Below, one piece after another: positions 27,384 to 39,500 of a DNA stretch of 64,000 nucleotides. Below the pieces are notes generated by a model, which saw only the letters and a program-made list of their open reading frames with translations, was not told the DNA's origin and did not search any database. Numbering within the stretch: position 1 is the first letter of the stretch; every line of letters begins with the position of its first letter. Source of the stretch: Fibrobacterota bacterium. GTDB lineage: Bacteria; Fibrobacterota; Fibrobacteria; UBA11236. The stretch is taken from positions 48,997-112,996 of the forward strand of contig JAEKLQ010000033.1 in NCBI GenBank assembly GCA_019509785.1, given 5' to 3'. Both the position numbers and the translations under genes were made by a program.

Positions 27384-27878
27384 ATGGACATTTCAGGCCT
27401 GACCAATACGTCCGCCTCGCAAAGCTTTCCCGGTTACGGAGGGACCGCCTCCTTGCCCGCGGTTACCCAGGCCAAAATCATGGTCCAGTCGCAATCGTTA
27501 AGCCTGTTGCCGACGGCGTCCAGCGCCAACCTGGGCAATTTATCCAACATCTACGATGCCGTAGGCAAGCAAGCCCTAGGCGCCCTTTCCGGCCTTTCCG
27601 CGATCGAGATCACCAAGCTTTCCATGGGCATCGGGGACGGGCAGACGACGGCGGCCCCGAGCGCGGCTTCCACGAGCGCGACGCCGGCAATGGCCGGCTC
27701 CGCCGATCAGACTTCCGCGAATACGCCTGCCTTCAAGAATCCGGCGATCGGGGCCACTCTCGATCAACTCCTCAAGGATGACGGGTATGTCGCCCCCGAC
27801 GCGAATCCCTACGTCTTGAACAAGGATTTCTTCTCCGACCAGGGCTCGTTGGGCGGATTGCTCGATTCCAGGGTCTAG
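27384..27878 (+). CDS. Small Ser/Ala-rich hypothetical protein, 164 aa
   Basis: The product begins MDISGLTNTSASQSFPGYGG and has no signal peptide or membrane segment. The first 80 residues are amphipathic with a Gln/Ser-rich region (QAKIMVQSQSLSLLPTASS), the middle is low-complexity Ala/Thr/Ser, and the end (GATLDQLLKDDGYVAPDANP) is better structured. The start resembles small YjfB-like motility-associated proteins only superficially, and no flagellar gene is nearby. GGGGG about 10 nt before the ATG is a weak ribosome binding site; a GATAAT box at 27358-27363 could be its -10. Function unknown. Confidence 0.55.
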   Translation: MDISGLTNTSASQSFPGYGGTASLPAVTQAKIMVQSQSLSLLPTASSANLGNLSNIYDAVGKQALGALSGLSAIEITKLSMGIGDGQTTAAPSAASTSATPAMAGSADQTSANTPAFKNPAIGATLDQLLKDDGYVAPDANPYVLNKDFFSDQGSLGGLLDSRV

Positions 27879-27917
27879 CCCTCATTCCGTCAGGGACTCT
27901 GAAATTATCTTAGGGTC

Positions 27918-28718
27918 TTGCCGAACCCTAACCGCCCGCGTATCGCCCTCGCCCTTTCCGGATCGGATCCCAGCGGGGGCGCCGGGCTCGAAGCCGATCT
28001 GAAGGTCTTCCAGAGCCACGGCGTTTACGGGATGGCCGTGCCCACCTTGCTTACCGTGCAGAACACCCTCGGGGTGCGACGGGTGAAGACCCTCGAACCC
28101 GCGTTCTTCGAGGAGCAGGTCGCTTTCCTGCTCGAGGATATCTTCCCGGACGCGATCAAGATCGGCGCCATCGGCGATCGCCGCATGCTCCAGGCTTTGG
28201 TGCGGCTTCTCTCGCAAGAACGCTTCGCCAAGGTCCCGGTGGTAATCGATACCGTGATGGGAGCGACCTCCGGCGCCTCGCTCTTCGACATGAGGGGGTT
28301 GTCCGAGTTCATCGATCGCCTGTTGCCCCGGGCGGCGGTCATCACCCCTAACGTGCCCGAATTCGACTTGCTGACCGGTAAGGCCACCACTCCCGAAAAC
28401 GCCGCCGAGCACTTGCACGCGTTCGGCCGGGACAAGCCTTACGCCATCCTTCTCAAGGGCGGCCACTTCCCGGGCCCGCCCATGGATTTCCTCTGGCACG
28501 CGGGAGCCCTGCGCAGCTATACGGGAGAGCGCATCGATACGCCGCATACCCATGGGACCGGCTGCGCGCTGGCCTCGGCCCTGGCGGCGAACCTGGCTTT
28601 GGGCCTGCCGGTGCCGGAAGCCGCGGCCCAGGCGCGGGCATACGTGCGCGAGGCCATCCGCCGCAATCCCGGCTTGGGGAACGGACGCGGCCCATTGGGC
28701 CTGCACGTGGCGCGCTAA
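27918..28718 (+). CDS. thiD: Hydroxymethylpyrimidine/phosphomethylpyrimidine kinase
   Basis: ThiD phosphorylates HMP and HMP-phosphate in thiamine synthesis. The 266-aa ribokinase-fold protein has SGSDPSGGAGLEADLKVFQS near the N-terminus, then VIDTVMGATSGASLF, LLPRAAVITPNVPEFDLLTG and the anion-hole/catalytic motif DTPHTHGTGCALASALAANL. VIDTVMGATSG replaces the commoner VxDPVMxAxSG, a small deviation. The start is TTG at 27918, with no ATG or GTG in a suitable position. TTATCT lies 7 nt upstream. Other thiamine genes are absent, and a salvage role is possible. Convergent with the gene at 28732. Confidence 0.93.
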   Translation: MPNPNRPRIALALSGSDPSGGAGLEADLKVFQSHGVYGMAVPTLLTVQNTLGVRRVKTLEPAFFEEQVAFLLEDIFPDAIKIGAIGDRRMLQALVRLLSQERFAKVPVVIDTVMGATSGASLFDMRGLSEFIDRLLPRAAVITPNVPEFDLLTGKATTPENAAEHLHAFGRDKPYAILLKGGHFPGPPMDFLWHAGALRSYTGERIDTPHTHGTGCALASALAANLALGLPVPEAAAQARAYVREAIRRNPGLGNGRGPLGLHVAR

Positions 28719-28731
28719 TTATCGGATTCGA

Positions 28732-29220
28732 TCAGGATTTCTGGCGGGCTTGCTCATACAAGCGCGCGTGCCAGGAGTCGCGAAGCGGCTTGGAGAAGGT
28801 TCCGGGCGCCAGATCGGCGAGCCGCGTGAGGGTGGTATCGAAGACCTCGGTATCCGGCCCGATTTCCCCCGCGGCCGCCATGGCCTTAAACTCGGCACGC
28901 GTAGCGGAAAGGACCTTGCCCTCGCGGGACCGGAAAAAGATGCGGCTGGAATCCAGCAGGCGGGCGCCCAACTCGCGTTCAAGTTCCTTTACCTGGCCGA
29001 TCATGGAATCTATACTGCACCCTGAAACCGCGGCGCCTTCCGGATCGCGCTGCACGATCAGGAACCGCTCTTCGAGCACGCGCCAACGGCCCGCGACGGT
29101 TTCCCCGTGGGAAAGCCATTGGGAGAAGAATCGATCAAGCGGTCCGCGCAAACGCGGGTCTTCGGCGGAAAGGGGAAGGGAGCTTCCGAATATCCAACAG
29201 CGTGCTTCATCGGGGGGCAT
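28732..29220 (-). CDS. Conserved 'GCSIDS' small protein of FCB bacteria
   Basis: A 162-aa cytosolic protein. WIFGSSLPLSAEDPRLRGPL, FFSQWLSHGETVAGRWRVLE, the AVSGCSIDSMIGQVKELERE motif and the C-terminal PLRDSWHARLYEQAR match a family widespread in Bacteroidota. Those members are often misleadingly annotated 'ABC transporter ATPase', although the protein has no Walker A or B motif. The cysteine and serine of GCSIDS are the most striking residues. The biochemical function is unknown. Recognition is from memory of the family pattern. No operon partners; convergent with thiD. Confidence 0.7.
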   Translation of the reverse strand: MPPDEARCWIFGSSLPLSAEDPRLRGPLDRFFSQWLSHGETVAGRWRVLEERFLIVQRDPEGAAVSGCSIDSMIGQVKELERELGARLLDSSRIFFRSREGKVLSATRAEFKAMAAAGEIGPDTEVFDTTLTRLADLAPGTFSKPLRDSWHARLYEQARQKS

Positions 29221-29403
29221 GGCGTTCCAATCGGTACGGGGAAGAATGGTTCCTCCCGGAAAATAGCATTTACGTCCGTAACGACTCCCAAAGGGCCCAA
29301 TCCGGGCTGCGAAAACGCAATTTTTCGGATAGATTGACCCGAAAAGCGCCCGGCAAATGGGCCGCAGGCAAGCGTAATCTGGCTAATTTTCTTGTCTGGG
29401 GAT

Positions 29404-32400
29404 ATGGGGTTTCCGATCAATAAATCAGCGCCGTTTCCTAGCCGGGTCATTTTGCTGTTGCTGTGCCTTGCCACAGCCGCGCCTCGGGCTTTCTCCGCTC
29501 TCGTCGCCCAACCTATCATGGTTCCCCCGGGCGATTCCGGCTGGGTCGGCTCCACCTCCTTTTCCTTCAATACGGACGGCGGCTTGCTGACCCCCTTCAA
29601 CGGCAAGATTATGTACACCTTGGACGGGAGCGCGCCCCAAAAGAACGAGACAGGGTCCACGATCCGGTACTATCCCGGGGACCGGATAACCTTGGAAAGT
29701 ACGACCACGGTGCGGGCCATCCACGTATCCGGCACCAGCGTCAGCAGTGAAATAAGCGCCGATTTCGTGCGCGCCAAGGTGCCCAAGCCGGTGGCCCGTT
29801 ACAATGGCAATACCCATTTCTATCCGACCTTGGCTTGCTCGTTAAGCGTGGCAACGATCAAGAACCCCACCACGCTCCGATATACCCTGGACGGTTCCGC
29901 GCCCGGCCCCGCAAGCCCCATTTACGCGGGAACGGCAATACCGTTAAGCAAGTCCACGATCGTGGAGGCTTACGCCACCGCGACCGGCTACGATGACAGC
30001 GATCCCCTGAAAGTGGATTTCGTCTTGGATCAGGCTGCCACGCCCGTCATCGATCCGGCCCCGGGTAGCTTCAAGACCACCAGCCTCACCGTGCACATTA
30101 AAAGCGCGACTGCCGGCGCGCATATCCGGTACACGATCGATCCTACCGCCAACGCCCCGGAAAAATGGACCCTCATGACGGGCGATTCCCTGACCTTCGC
30201 GGCCGGTCACGACGGGGACTCCATCCAATTGCGGGCGCAAGCCTTCGTGAGCACCTACCAGGTCAGCGCGATCCAGTCCGCGAAGTTCACCTACCTGCCC
30301 GCGGTCGCCGCACCCGTATTCAACCCGGCGGCGAAAACCTTTTACGATACCCTGTGGGTGCGGATGACGAGCGCCACCGCCGGAGCGACCGTCAGGTATA
30401 CGGACGATGGCACGACCCCCACCGCTACCTCATTGGACGGAAGCGCCGCGCTCTTGATCCAGAAGTCGGACACGCTCAAGGCGAAAGCCTTCAAGGATAA
30501 GCACGATCCCAGCGCCATGTCCGCCGCGGCTTACATCATGCAGTTGTCCCAGCCGACCTCCGATAAGCCTGACGGTGAATATACCGGCTCCCTCACCATC
30601 CATCTCCGCAAGGTGAACCCCAGCGCGTCCATCTATTATTTCCTGGACGGAAACATTCCCGGATTACTGCCCAACGGCACGGTCAACGGAATACGGGCCG
30701 ATTCCACGGGAGCCATCACCCTCTCTGCGGACGGGGCGACGGTCGTGAACGCCATAGCCGTGGCATCCGGGGTTTCCAGCACGGTGGCCCAATTCACCTA
30801 TACCCGGCAGCCGACCATTACCACTTATTCCACGCCCGATATCGATCCCGTCTCCCGCGAATTCATCGACACCCTCTCCATCCGCATGATTACGACGGAT
30901 GCGAACGTCGAAATCCACTATACGCTTTCGGCGAACGGACGCGATCCCACCGTGAATGATCCCGTGGCCGTCTCGGGACAGTCCATCTTGCTCGATTCCA
31001 GCGCGGTGCTTCGTTGCTACGCCACCGCGCGCGCGGGAACGCCATCCCCCTTGAAAGCGAGCGGCATCAACGAAATGAGGTATACGCTCAGGCCCTCCGT
31101 GCCTACGGTATTTCCCGTTCCCGGCGCAGACCCGGTCGCGCCCGGCACCATGGTCACCCTGAAGAGCCGGACCAAGGGCGGGCTCATCCACTACTCCCTC
31201 GACCCCAACGCCGACTTGTCGAAAACCGCGGGCTATCCCGATTCGGTTTCGATCAGCCTCACCACGAGCGCGACCATCAACGCGGAAACCATGCTCGGAA
31301 GCGGCTCAAACTTAGTCGCCAGCGGCGTTTTGACCGTGCACTACGATGTTTATGCTTCCGCGCCGTCGGATACTCTCGCCGTGAACGGCATCCGCCCCAT
31401 CTCGGGAGGATTCGCGTACCAGAACCAATCGCCCCAGCCGGTGATCGCCAAAGTGCGTACCGCGGACGGCATGGGGCTCACGGGATTCACGGACATTTCC
31501 CTGGTGGTATCCTTGCAGGCGATGGATCCGGGTCAGCTTCTCAAGGTTATCTTTACCAAGCCCGCGGGGACCAAGGTTTCCCTGTACCGATATGCCGGGG
31601 GAGTCGTCGAATTCGTCCCCGGCAAGGACAGTAATATCCTGACCCTCCCGGGGGATTACTTCACCGCCGTGGACGTTCAGCCGCCGCTCATCTCCATCGA
31701 GAGGCAAATCCCGCGGGACGGGGATTCCACCACGGTGCGCATCAAGATCACCGATAACGTGTCCAACCCCACTTGCGAAATCACCAGCCCCGGGCTCAAG
31801 GGCGGCTCGGTATCGCGGAAGCTGGACACCGCCGGCGTCGCGAACGTGAACGTGAAAGGCGATGCCAAGAATCCCGCCTCGCTTTGGCTGCGGGTGGTCT
31901 CCCGGGACGCCTACGATTCTTCCCGCATGCCTCCGGAACCCACCGGAAAGATCTACGTCGCCCAGCAATGGTCCCAAGTGGCGACGCCGAACGTCCTGAT
32001 GATCGGGCAAGGCAAAGACCAGGAATTATGGGATCTGGCGGGCTTGCCGGTGGGCCCCGGCGCGGGAATCAGCTGGGCGCAACTCCACGCCGACAATCCC
32101 GATATGCAAGCCTGCGTGTGGCGCAACGGCGGCTACGATTCGTTGAATGATTCCGATCGCATCGCGCAGGGCATGGCTTTCTGGATCGGCAGCCGATCGC
32201 AACATTCCAACTTGAACCTGTCCCAATTGCAAGCCGGCGAATCCGACGCCAAGGGAACTTACCGGATCCGCGTGAAACCGGGATGGAACCAGATCACCAG
32301 CCCTTACCTTGATACCGTTTATTGGCCCATTACCCCGGCCGTCAGCCAGGGGGGATCCACCTTCCTGAAAGCCCCGTACCGCTATGCGCGCAAAACCCAA

Positions 32401-33276
32401 GGGACGTGGACGCAAACCGATACCCTCATGCCCTGGATCGGTTATTTCGTGTTCTACTACGGAAGCCTCGATACGCTGGTCACGGTGTATTCCTCCGCCG
32501 CCGCCCGCCCTGCCGCGAAAGCGGCCGCATGGATGGGGGATGCATTCGGGAAGCCCTCCGCTGGCGCTCTCCCGGCCGCTTCCCTGAGCCTGGAACTTTC
32601 CGCGGATGCTATCCCGACCTTGCGTTTGGGCGCGCGGTCCTGGGCCCAAAACGACATCGGACCGGAAGACGAGCCGAGGCCCCCGGCCTGGGGCCGAAGC
32701 TCCGCGGCCTGGGCATTACGCGGAACCGGAAGCCTGCTCACCGATCTTGTGCGCCTCCAGCCGGGTTCCGTCTCCCGCTGGCAGGTAGTGATCGATCCCG
32801 GAGAGAAGGGGATCGGGAACCTGCGCGTAAAGGAAGCGGATTTACCTGCCGGCTATGAAGCATGGGCGGTTTCCCGCGCGCGCGGACTCAAATTCCGCTT
32901 AAACCCCGGGACCGCGATTCCGGCATCGTCCGGATTTACCGATACCCTGTCCGTATTCGCGGGCACGGCGGAAGCATTGGCGGGAATTGGCGAATTGGCC
33001 CGTGCGCCCGAATCCGTGGATGCATTGGCCTTTGCCTTGGAGCGGAATCATAGCCAGGCGGTTCTCAGAATCGATCTCCCGTGGATCGGTCGGGTCGAGG
33101 CGGATGTCTACACCCTTTCGGGACGCCGCCTGGCGGGCTTGAACGCGGGTCCATTGGGTCCAGGGATCTACCGGCTGCCCTTACTCATTGGTTCCCATCC
33201 GGAAACCCTGTTTTTGCGGCTTCGCATCGCCGGGCCGAACGGCAGCCAGGCATTCTCCCGCATTTTGGCTCCTTAG
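29404..33276 (+). CDS. Giant secreted protein with chitobiase C-terminal (YTLDGSxP) repeats, 1290 aa
   Basis: The ATG at 29404 begins a long signal peptide (hydrophobic core VILLLLCLATAAPRAFS). The mature protein has at least five CHB_HEX_C_1-type beta-sandwich repeats marked by IMYTLDGSAPQ, LRYTLDGSAPG, IRYTIDPTA, VRYTDDGTTPT and IYYFLDGNIPG. More degenerate copies (IHYTLSANGRDPT, IHYSLDPNAD) follow. A ~450-residue C-terminal module then contains WNQITSPYLDTVYWPI and a final FlgD/sorting-like beta domain (VEADVYTLSGRRLAGLNAGP, ending FSRILAP). The same module occurs in the next gene. Such domains are carbohydrate-binding accessories, but no catalytic domain is visible. The final domain resembles cell-surface sorting domains of type IX secretion cargo, by analogy only. 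The ORF is continuous. Confidence 0.85.
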   Translation: MGFPINKSAPFPSRVILLLLCLATAAPRAFSALVAQPIMVPPGDSGWVGSTSFSFNTDGGLLTPFNGKIMYTLDGSAPQKNETGSTIRYYPGDRITLESTTTVRAIHVSGTSVSSEISADFVRAKVPKPVARYNGNTHFYPTLACSLSVATIKNPTTLRYTLDGSAPGPASPIYAGTAIPLSKSTIVEAYATATGYDDSDPLKVDFVLDQAATPVIDPAPGSFKTTSLTVHIKSATAGAHIRYTIDPTANAPEKWTLMTGDSLTFAAGHDGDSIQLRAQAFVSTYQVSAIQSAKFTYLPAVAAPVFNPAAKTFYDTLWVRMTSATAGATVRYTDDGTTPTATSLDGSAALLIQKSDTLKAKAFKDKHDPSAMSAAAYIMQLSQPTSDKPDGEYTGSLTIHLRKVNPSASIYYFLDGNIPGLLPNGTVNGIRADSTGAITLSADGATVVNAIAVASGVSSTVAQFTYTRQPTITTYSTPDIDPVSREFIDTLSIRMITTDANVEIHYTLSANGRDPTVNDPVAVSGQSILLDSSAVLRCYATARAGTPSPLKASGINEMRYTLRPSVPTVFPVPGADPVAPGTMVTLKSRTKGGLIHYSLDPNADLSKTAGYPDSVSISLTTSATINAETMLGSGSNLVASGVLTVHYDVYASAPSDTLAVNGIRPISGGFAYQNQSPQPVIAKVRTADGMGLTGFTDISLVVSLQAMDPGQLLKVIFTKPAGTKVSLYRYAGGVVEFVPGKDSNILTLPGDYFTAVDVQPPLISIERQIPRDGDSTTVRIKITDNVSNPTCEITSPGLKGGSVSRKLDTAGVANVNVKGDAKNPASLWLRVVSRDAYDSSRMPPEPTGKIYVAQQWSQVATPNVLMIGQGKDQELWDLAGLPVGPGAGISWAQLHADNPDMQACVWRNGGYDSLNDSDRIAQGMAFWIGSRSQHSNLNLSQLQAGESDAKGTYRIRVKPGWNQITSPYLDTVYWPITPAVSQGGSTFLKAPYRYARKTQGTWTQTDTLMPWIGYFVFYYGSLDTLVTVYSSAAARPAAKAAAWMGDAFGKPSAGALPAASLSLELSADAIPTLRLGARSWAQNDIGPEDEPRPPAWGRSSAAWALRGTGSLLTDLVRLQPGSVSRWQVVIDPGEKGIGNLRVKEADLPAGYEAWAVSRARGLKFRLNPGTAIPASSGFTDTLSVFAGTAEALAGIGELARAPESVDALAFALERNHSQAVLRIDLPWIGRVEADVYTLSGRRLAGLNAGPLGPGIYRLPLLIGSHPETLFLRLRIAGPNGSQAFSRILAP

Positions 33277-33532
33277 ATCGTAAAGATTCCCGACTCCGAC
33301 CAACTCCCTTGCCCCTATTAGCGCTTCCGGCCGGATGGGCAAAAGCATATTTTACCCCGCTAAGGCGGTATCGGCGCGCATGGGAAAGCAATTGGGGTTG
33401 GTTTATATTTGCAAACGTGATTTAAATCCATTTCGATCTGAAAAGAGTAGTACACAGGTCGGGTGGATAAAACGTCTAAAGGTTCTTGCGGATAGACCCC
33501 CGCAGGGATTGCTCGAGCGCGGAAACCGGATC

Positions 33533-36500
33533 TTGAAGAGAACTATCGCCTTTCTAATCCTGGCCTTGGCATTGCCCACCCTGGCGCAATCCGATCCCCC
33601 CAGCGCACCCGTCGCCGACCCCGATCCGGCTACCGTCAATCCTTTCTTCGAATCGGTATCCGTCACCTTGACCGCGGGCCCCAGCGCCACGGAAATCCGT
33701 TGGGATACCGGCTCCGCCACCATTCCTCTACTTGCCACCGAAGGGAAGTCATACGATGGGAGCCCCATCGTTATCCATAGCACGACCGTACTGAGGACGG
33801 CGGCCTATTATCCCTCGGACCCCCTGCTTCCGATGACGGCGAACTACTCCTACCTCCGCGACGCCAAGCCGTCCATCGCCTTTACTTCGCCTACGACGGG
33901 CCAATCGTTCCACGTTGGCCAGACGATCCATATCGCCGCCAATGCGAGCGATGCCGACGGCCCTACCCCGCTCACCGTCCGCTTCTCGTACCGCGTCAGC
34001 GGCGGAACGGCGTGGACCGATTCGACTCCCGTGAAGGGTACGTCCACGTCCTACGTGACCGATTGGATCACGGACGGGACCTCGCCCACAGGGACGGTGC
34101 AGTTGCGCGCCATCGCGACGGACCCGAAAGGCGCGGCCGATACATCGACCATGTCGATTACCATCGCGGCCAACAAGGCCCCCACGGTAACCATGACCTC
34201 GCCGGCCAATAACTCGTCCTACCTCGCCCCGGCGTCCATTAAACTCACGGCCTCCCCGGCCGATGCCGATGGGAACGTCACCAAGGTGGAGTTCTACAAG
34301 GCGGCCGCCGCGCCGGGCACTTGGACTCTGCTGGGCGCCGTCAGCGCGGCTCCATGGACATTGAATCTTACCGGTTTGCCGGAGAGCACCTACACTTTCC
34401 ATGCCGTCGCCTACGACAACGGCACTCCCGTTTTGACGGGGACCTCCGCTTCGGTTATCGCGAATGTCGTAAAGAACAATCCTCCCGCGGTCTCGATTAC
34501 CTTCCCGCAAAACGGGAAGACCTACTACGCGCCTTTCGACACCAGCGTAGTGGCTACCGCGACGGATGCCGATGGAGGCATGGCCAAGGTCGACTTCTAC
34601 GACGGGATCGCCCTGGAAGCCACCGACAGCGCCTCGCCTTGGACCTACAAGCATAATTACCTGGCCGGGAGCTATACCCTGACCGCGACGGCTACCGACT
34701 CCCTTAACGCATCGACGACCTCGGCGCCGGTCAGCTTCACCGTGATCAACAACACCAAGCCCACGGCGAAAACCGGGAAGGATACCGCGATCGTACAGCC
34801 CCAATCCTGCCAGCTGAACGGCAGCGGTTCATCGGATCCGGAAGGGACCACGCTCCACTATAAATGGTCGGGGCCGACGGGCGTCACCTTCAGCAACGAT
34901 ACCGCAGCCAACCCTATCGCGCAATTCCCGGCCAACGGCACCGGCGGCTTCGCCATCCAGCTTAAGGTGACCGACCGGGGCATCCCCGCCCTCTCCGACT
35001 CGGTTAAAATGACGGTGACGGTGTGGGCCAAGCCGATTATCACCAGCCCGCTCACCGCGGGGGCCGTGGCGAACCAGAATTTCACCTACACCCTCACTGC
35101 CTCGGGCTTTCCTACCCCCACCCTCGATGCGCCCGCCGCCACCCGGCCCGCCTGGCTCAATTACAACGCCACGACCAGCACGCTTTCGGGCAAACCCACC
35201 GCCCAAGGCTCGTTCAATGTCGGACTCATCGCGAAGGACACCGCGGGGACCGACTCCAAGACCCTGGTCATTACGGTGGGCGACTCCCTGTACAAACCTT
35301 CCATCACGAGCGCCCTTTCCGCCACGGCGAAGGTCGGTACCGGTTTCACTTATGCCATTGCCGCGCGCGGAAATCCATCCAACTTCACTTATACCGTCAC
35401 CGGCCTGCCAACGGGGCTTTCGGTCTCCGGCGCGACCATCAGCGGGACGCCCACGGCTTCCGGCAATTTCACCGTTTCCATTACCGTGACCAACAGCCTG
35501 GGATCGGATCAGAAGAACCTGGCGCTGACGGTGAACCAGGATCTGAAAATAACCCAGGATCTCCCGGATAGCCTGCCCTCGGTGTTCGACAAGGGTTCGG
35601 CCAACTTCTTCGTCCAGGCTTCGGGATTTCCGAACCCGTCGTACCAGTGGCAATTCAGTTCCAGCTCGGCGACCACGGGCTTCGTCGCGGTGGGGAACAA
35701 CTCCAACGGCTACAACATCAATCCCGTCTCCACGGCGTCCACCGGATGGTACCGGGTGATCGTCAAGAACGGATCGAGTCCCGATCTCACCAGCAAATCC
35801 TGTTACCTGAAGGTGAAGCCCTTGCCCGCTCCGGTGAAGATCATCCAGAACCCGACCGCCCAGGTGGCGGTGGTGGGCGATAAGGTGCAATTCAAGGCCA
35901 AAGCCACCGGAGAGCCGCTCCCCTTGTCTTATCGCTGGTTCAAGGGATACCCGTCCCGGACGGCCATCACCGCTTCCAAAGCCGACGATACGGTCCTGAC
36001 CCTCGATTCGGTCACCATCGGGATGAGTACCGTTTACAGCGTGCGCGCGACTTCGACCAATTTCCCGGCGGACACCAACAACGCATCCTACTATGCCTGG
36101 AGCGATACCGTTAGGCTCTCGGTGCAATTGCCGAAACTGGCCAAGCCGACGGCAAGTCCGGCGGGGGGCTCGATTTACTCCCCCACCCAGGTTACCATCG
36201 CCCCACCCGTGCCGGCCGCGACCATCTGGTATACCCTGAACGGCGTGGATCCGGTCCAGGGAGCCCCCAACCTACAGTACGCGGGCGGAGCCATCTTGAT
36301 CGATTCCACCCGAACTCTCAAGGCGAGGGCTTACTACCCTAACGTGTATCGGGCCAGCGACGTGATGACGGAAGTCTATACCATGACCGCCCAGAACAAA
36401 TCGGCCAAGCCCATCATCGGTCCCGCCGATTCGGTGTTCACGGGCACGCTGACCGTTACCATGTCCGCGCCGGACGGGAGCGATATCTACTACACCATGG

Positions 36501-39500
36501 ACGGAAGCGATCCGCTGGCTTCCAACTCCAAATATCCGCAGGGTGGGATCGTTATCACCGGCACCACGCAGGTGAACGCCGTGGCCAAGAAGGCGGGTTT
36601 ACTCCCGTCCGACACGGCCTCGAAACTCTTCACCTTGGCCAAACCGAAGCCGAAAGTGCTCACGCCCGAATTCTCGCCCGATGGAGGCTCATTCTCCGGG
36701 TCCTTGTCCGTGAGGATCGTTTGCCCGACCCCCAACGCGATACTGCACTATACCCTCGACGGGAAGGATCCGGATACCAGCAGCCCCGTGCTCGCCGGCG
36801 CTGGCCTCACCCTCACGAAGACCACCGAGGTCAAGGTGATCGGGATGCTGAAGGACTACGGGAACAGCGATATCGTTACGCGGGATTTCCATCTCGGGCC
36901 GGGATCCATCGTGGCATCCCCTCCCGGTGACACGATTTTCAAAGACTCCCTCCGAGTGAAGCTGACGGTTACCCCCGCGGATGCGGTCATCCACTTTACG
37001 GTGGATGGGAGCGCGCCAAATGATCAGTCCCCCATCTTTCCCGTCGTGGGCCTGCCGCTCACCACGACAACGACCCTCACCGCCATCGCCTATCTGGGGA
37101 GCCAGCCGGGGAATCCGCAAACCTTCGGTTATACCCTGAACCATGGCCCGCTCATCACGCCTATCCCCATCACGGCCAATAACGCCCTCACCTTCAAGGA
37201 CACCTTGACGGTAGGATTGCAATCGACGCCGGGAGCCACCATCTACTATACCCTAGACGGTTCGGAGCCGGCCATCATCCCCGCCAACCAATACCAGAAG
37301 CCTATCGTCTTGAGCCGGACCACCACCTTGCAAGCGATCGCGGTAGAGAACGGTTTCGATAACAGCAAGGTATTGGTGGCCACTTATACCTTGGTGCCTG
37401 AGAAGCCCGAAATGAAACCGCCGGGCGGGTCCTATCCCTTCCCCCTCATCGTCCGCCTTTCCTCCACGTCGCATTCCGCCAGCATCTACTATACGCTGGA
37501 CGGCAGCGCGCCCACGCCCGGGACGGGGATCCCCTACGCGGGCGATACCGCTATCCGGATCGTATCCGCGGCGACGCTGAAGGCGGTGGCGGTGGCCGGG
37601 AACATCGCCAGCGAAATCGCCTCGGAGACCTACAGCGCGACCTTGATCAGCGATACCACCTTGGCTCCCGGGCATACCCTTTTCCTGGACGGGGGCTACA
37701 CCCTGCGCAATCCGGAGGACCAGCAAGCAACGGCGAAAGTGCATATCGGCAGCCCGTTCTCCTCGGGATTGGTCGGCTTCGACGCGGTACAATACACGCT
37801 CAACCTTTCCCTTGCCGGCGCCGGCGCGGTCCCGCAAGCGTTCCCCAATCTGATGTTCACGACTCCCCCTTCGGAAAAGCGGTCCCTTTACAAAGTGGAG
37901 CCCTCCGGGAAGATCTTCTTCGTTACGTCCGCCGATACCGTGACCTTGGGCGCGGGCACCTATTTCATGGGCATAGATACCCTGCCCCCGACCATCGCCT
38001 ATGCGCCCGAATCCTTCGATGAAAAGGATTCCACGCGGGTGGGCTTCACCATCCACGATAACGTTTCCAACCTGAGCTACAATCTCAACCGCAACGACGA
38101 TTCCACCCGCGACGTTTCGGGTGGCTTCCTTTCCAGCGATCAGGCCATCGCGGCCCAGCTGAAAAATCCCGCGGGCGTATTGAAGCCGCTCTTCGTGCAG
38201 TTGATCGTCACCGATTACCGGCAGACGGCCTATTTCCCGGCGGGAGACGCGCATGCCATGCTTCCCCTGGCCCAGAGGCTGAGCCCATTGCAAGGGCCGG
38301 CGGCGTGGAAGATCGGGGCGCGCGCGAATTCCCTGTACGATTTCATGGCCATCCCCCTCGACCTCAATCCTCCCCTCACGCTCGATGGCCTGCGCGCTTT
38401 GAATCCGAAGGCGCAAATCGAAGCGACCGGCTACGATGGCAGCGCGAAGAAATTTTCCGCCTTGGCCGGAGGCACCCCATTGCAAGCCGGCCAGGGGTAT
38501 TGGATCGCGGCGCGTTCGCCCGTTACCTCCTTACGTATGGACCATGCCGAGACATCCCGCGGCAATGGCAAAGCGACCTTCACCATCGTCCTGCACAAGG
38601 GCTGGAACCAGATCTCCAACCCGCACCTGGAAACGTTGTACTGGCCCTTCTCCCGGGCCTTGGATACCTATCGCAGCTTCACGATCAAGGGCTTGTGGGG
38701 CTATGATCCCGCTCTCGCGACTCCCGATTACGTACAATCCGATTCATTGGTCCCTTGGCGCGGTTACTTCGTCTATAACTACAACGGCGATACCGCCGTC
38801 CCGCTCTTGACCCGGCCCGCTACCTCGATCATGCCGGCCCCTCCCGCCGGCAAGAGCGCGGCCGCGGGCCGCATCCAATTGGCGATGGGATGGGACGGGC
38901 GAACGAGCCTGCGTTTGGGCGCCGATGCCGGGTCCCAAGACGGATTGGGCACCGAGGATGAGGAAGCGCTTCCGCAGCGCGGCGACCGTTTTCTGCGGGC
39001 CATGCGCGATGGCCGCGCCCTCGCTTCCGATTGGGTCCGGCTGGATGGCGGAGTGGTGCAACGCTGGCGCGTGGAATTCGGAAGCGCGGGCGACTCGTTG
39101 CCATCCCTGCGTATCGCCGATTTATCCTTGCCCGCGGGAGACGAGGCCTGGGCCTTTTCCGCTTCCCGTAAAATGAAGTTCCCCATCCTTCCCGGCGCGG
39201 AAATCCCGGCTTCCGGGTTGTCGCGCGATAGCCTCATCGTGGTCGCCGGCCCCAAGGACAAGATCGCCGCCTTGGATTTGACGAAGGAGTTCTCCGCGAT
39301 CGCGCCCGAGCTGGACGCCAAGGTGACCATGGCCCCTGACGGCTTCCGCCTGCGGATGGCCCTGCCTTCCCGCGCCCACATCCGCGCGACGGCCTGGTCC
39401 CTGCGGGGAACCCGCCTCGGCACCCTTACCACCGGGATGCTTTCGGAAGGCACGTATGATTTCGCCTTCGGAAAGGATTTTTCCGACCGCCCCGCCCGCC

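Noticed and set aside
34829..38485. Reverse-strand open frames of 400+ codons inside the giant repeat gene
   Set aside because: Arg/Gly/His-rich antisense frames caused by high GC and the repetitive coding strand; no family match or ribosome binding sites.
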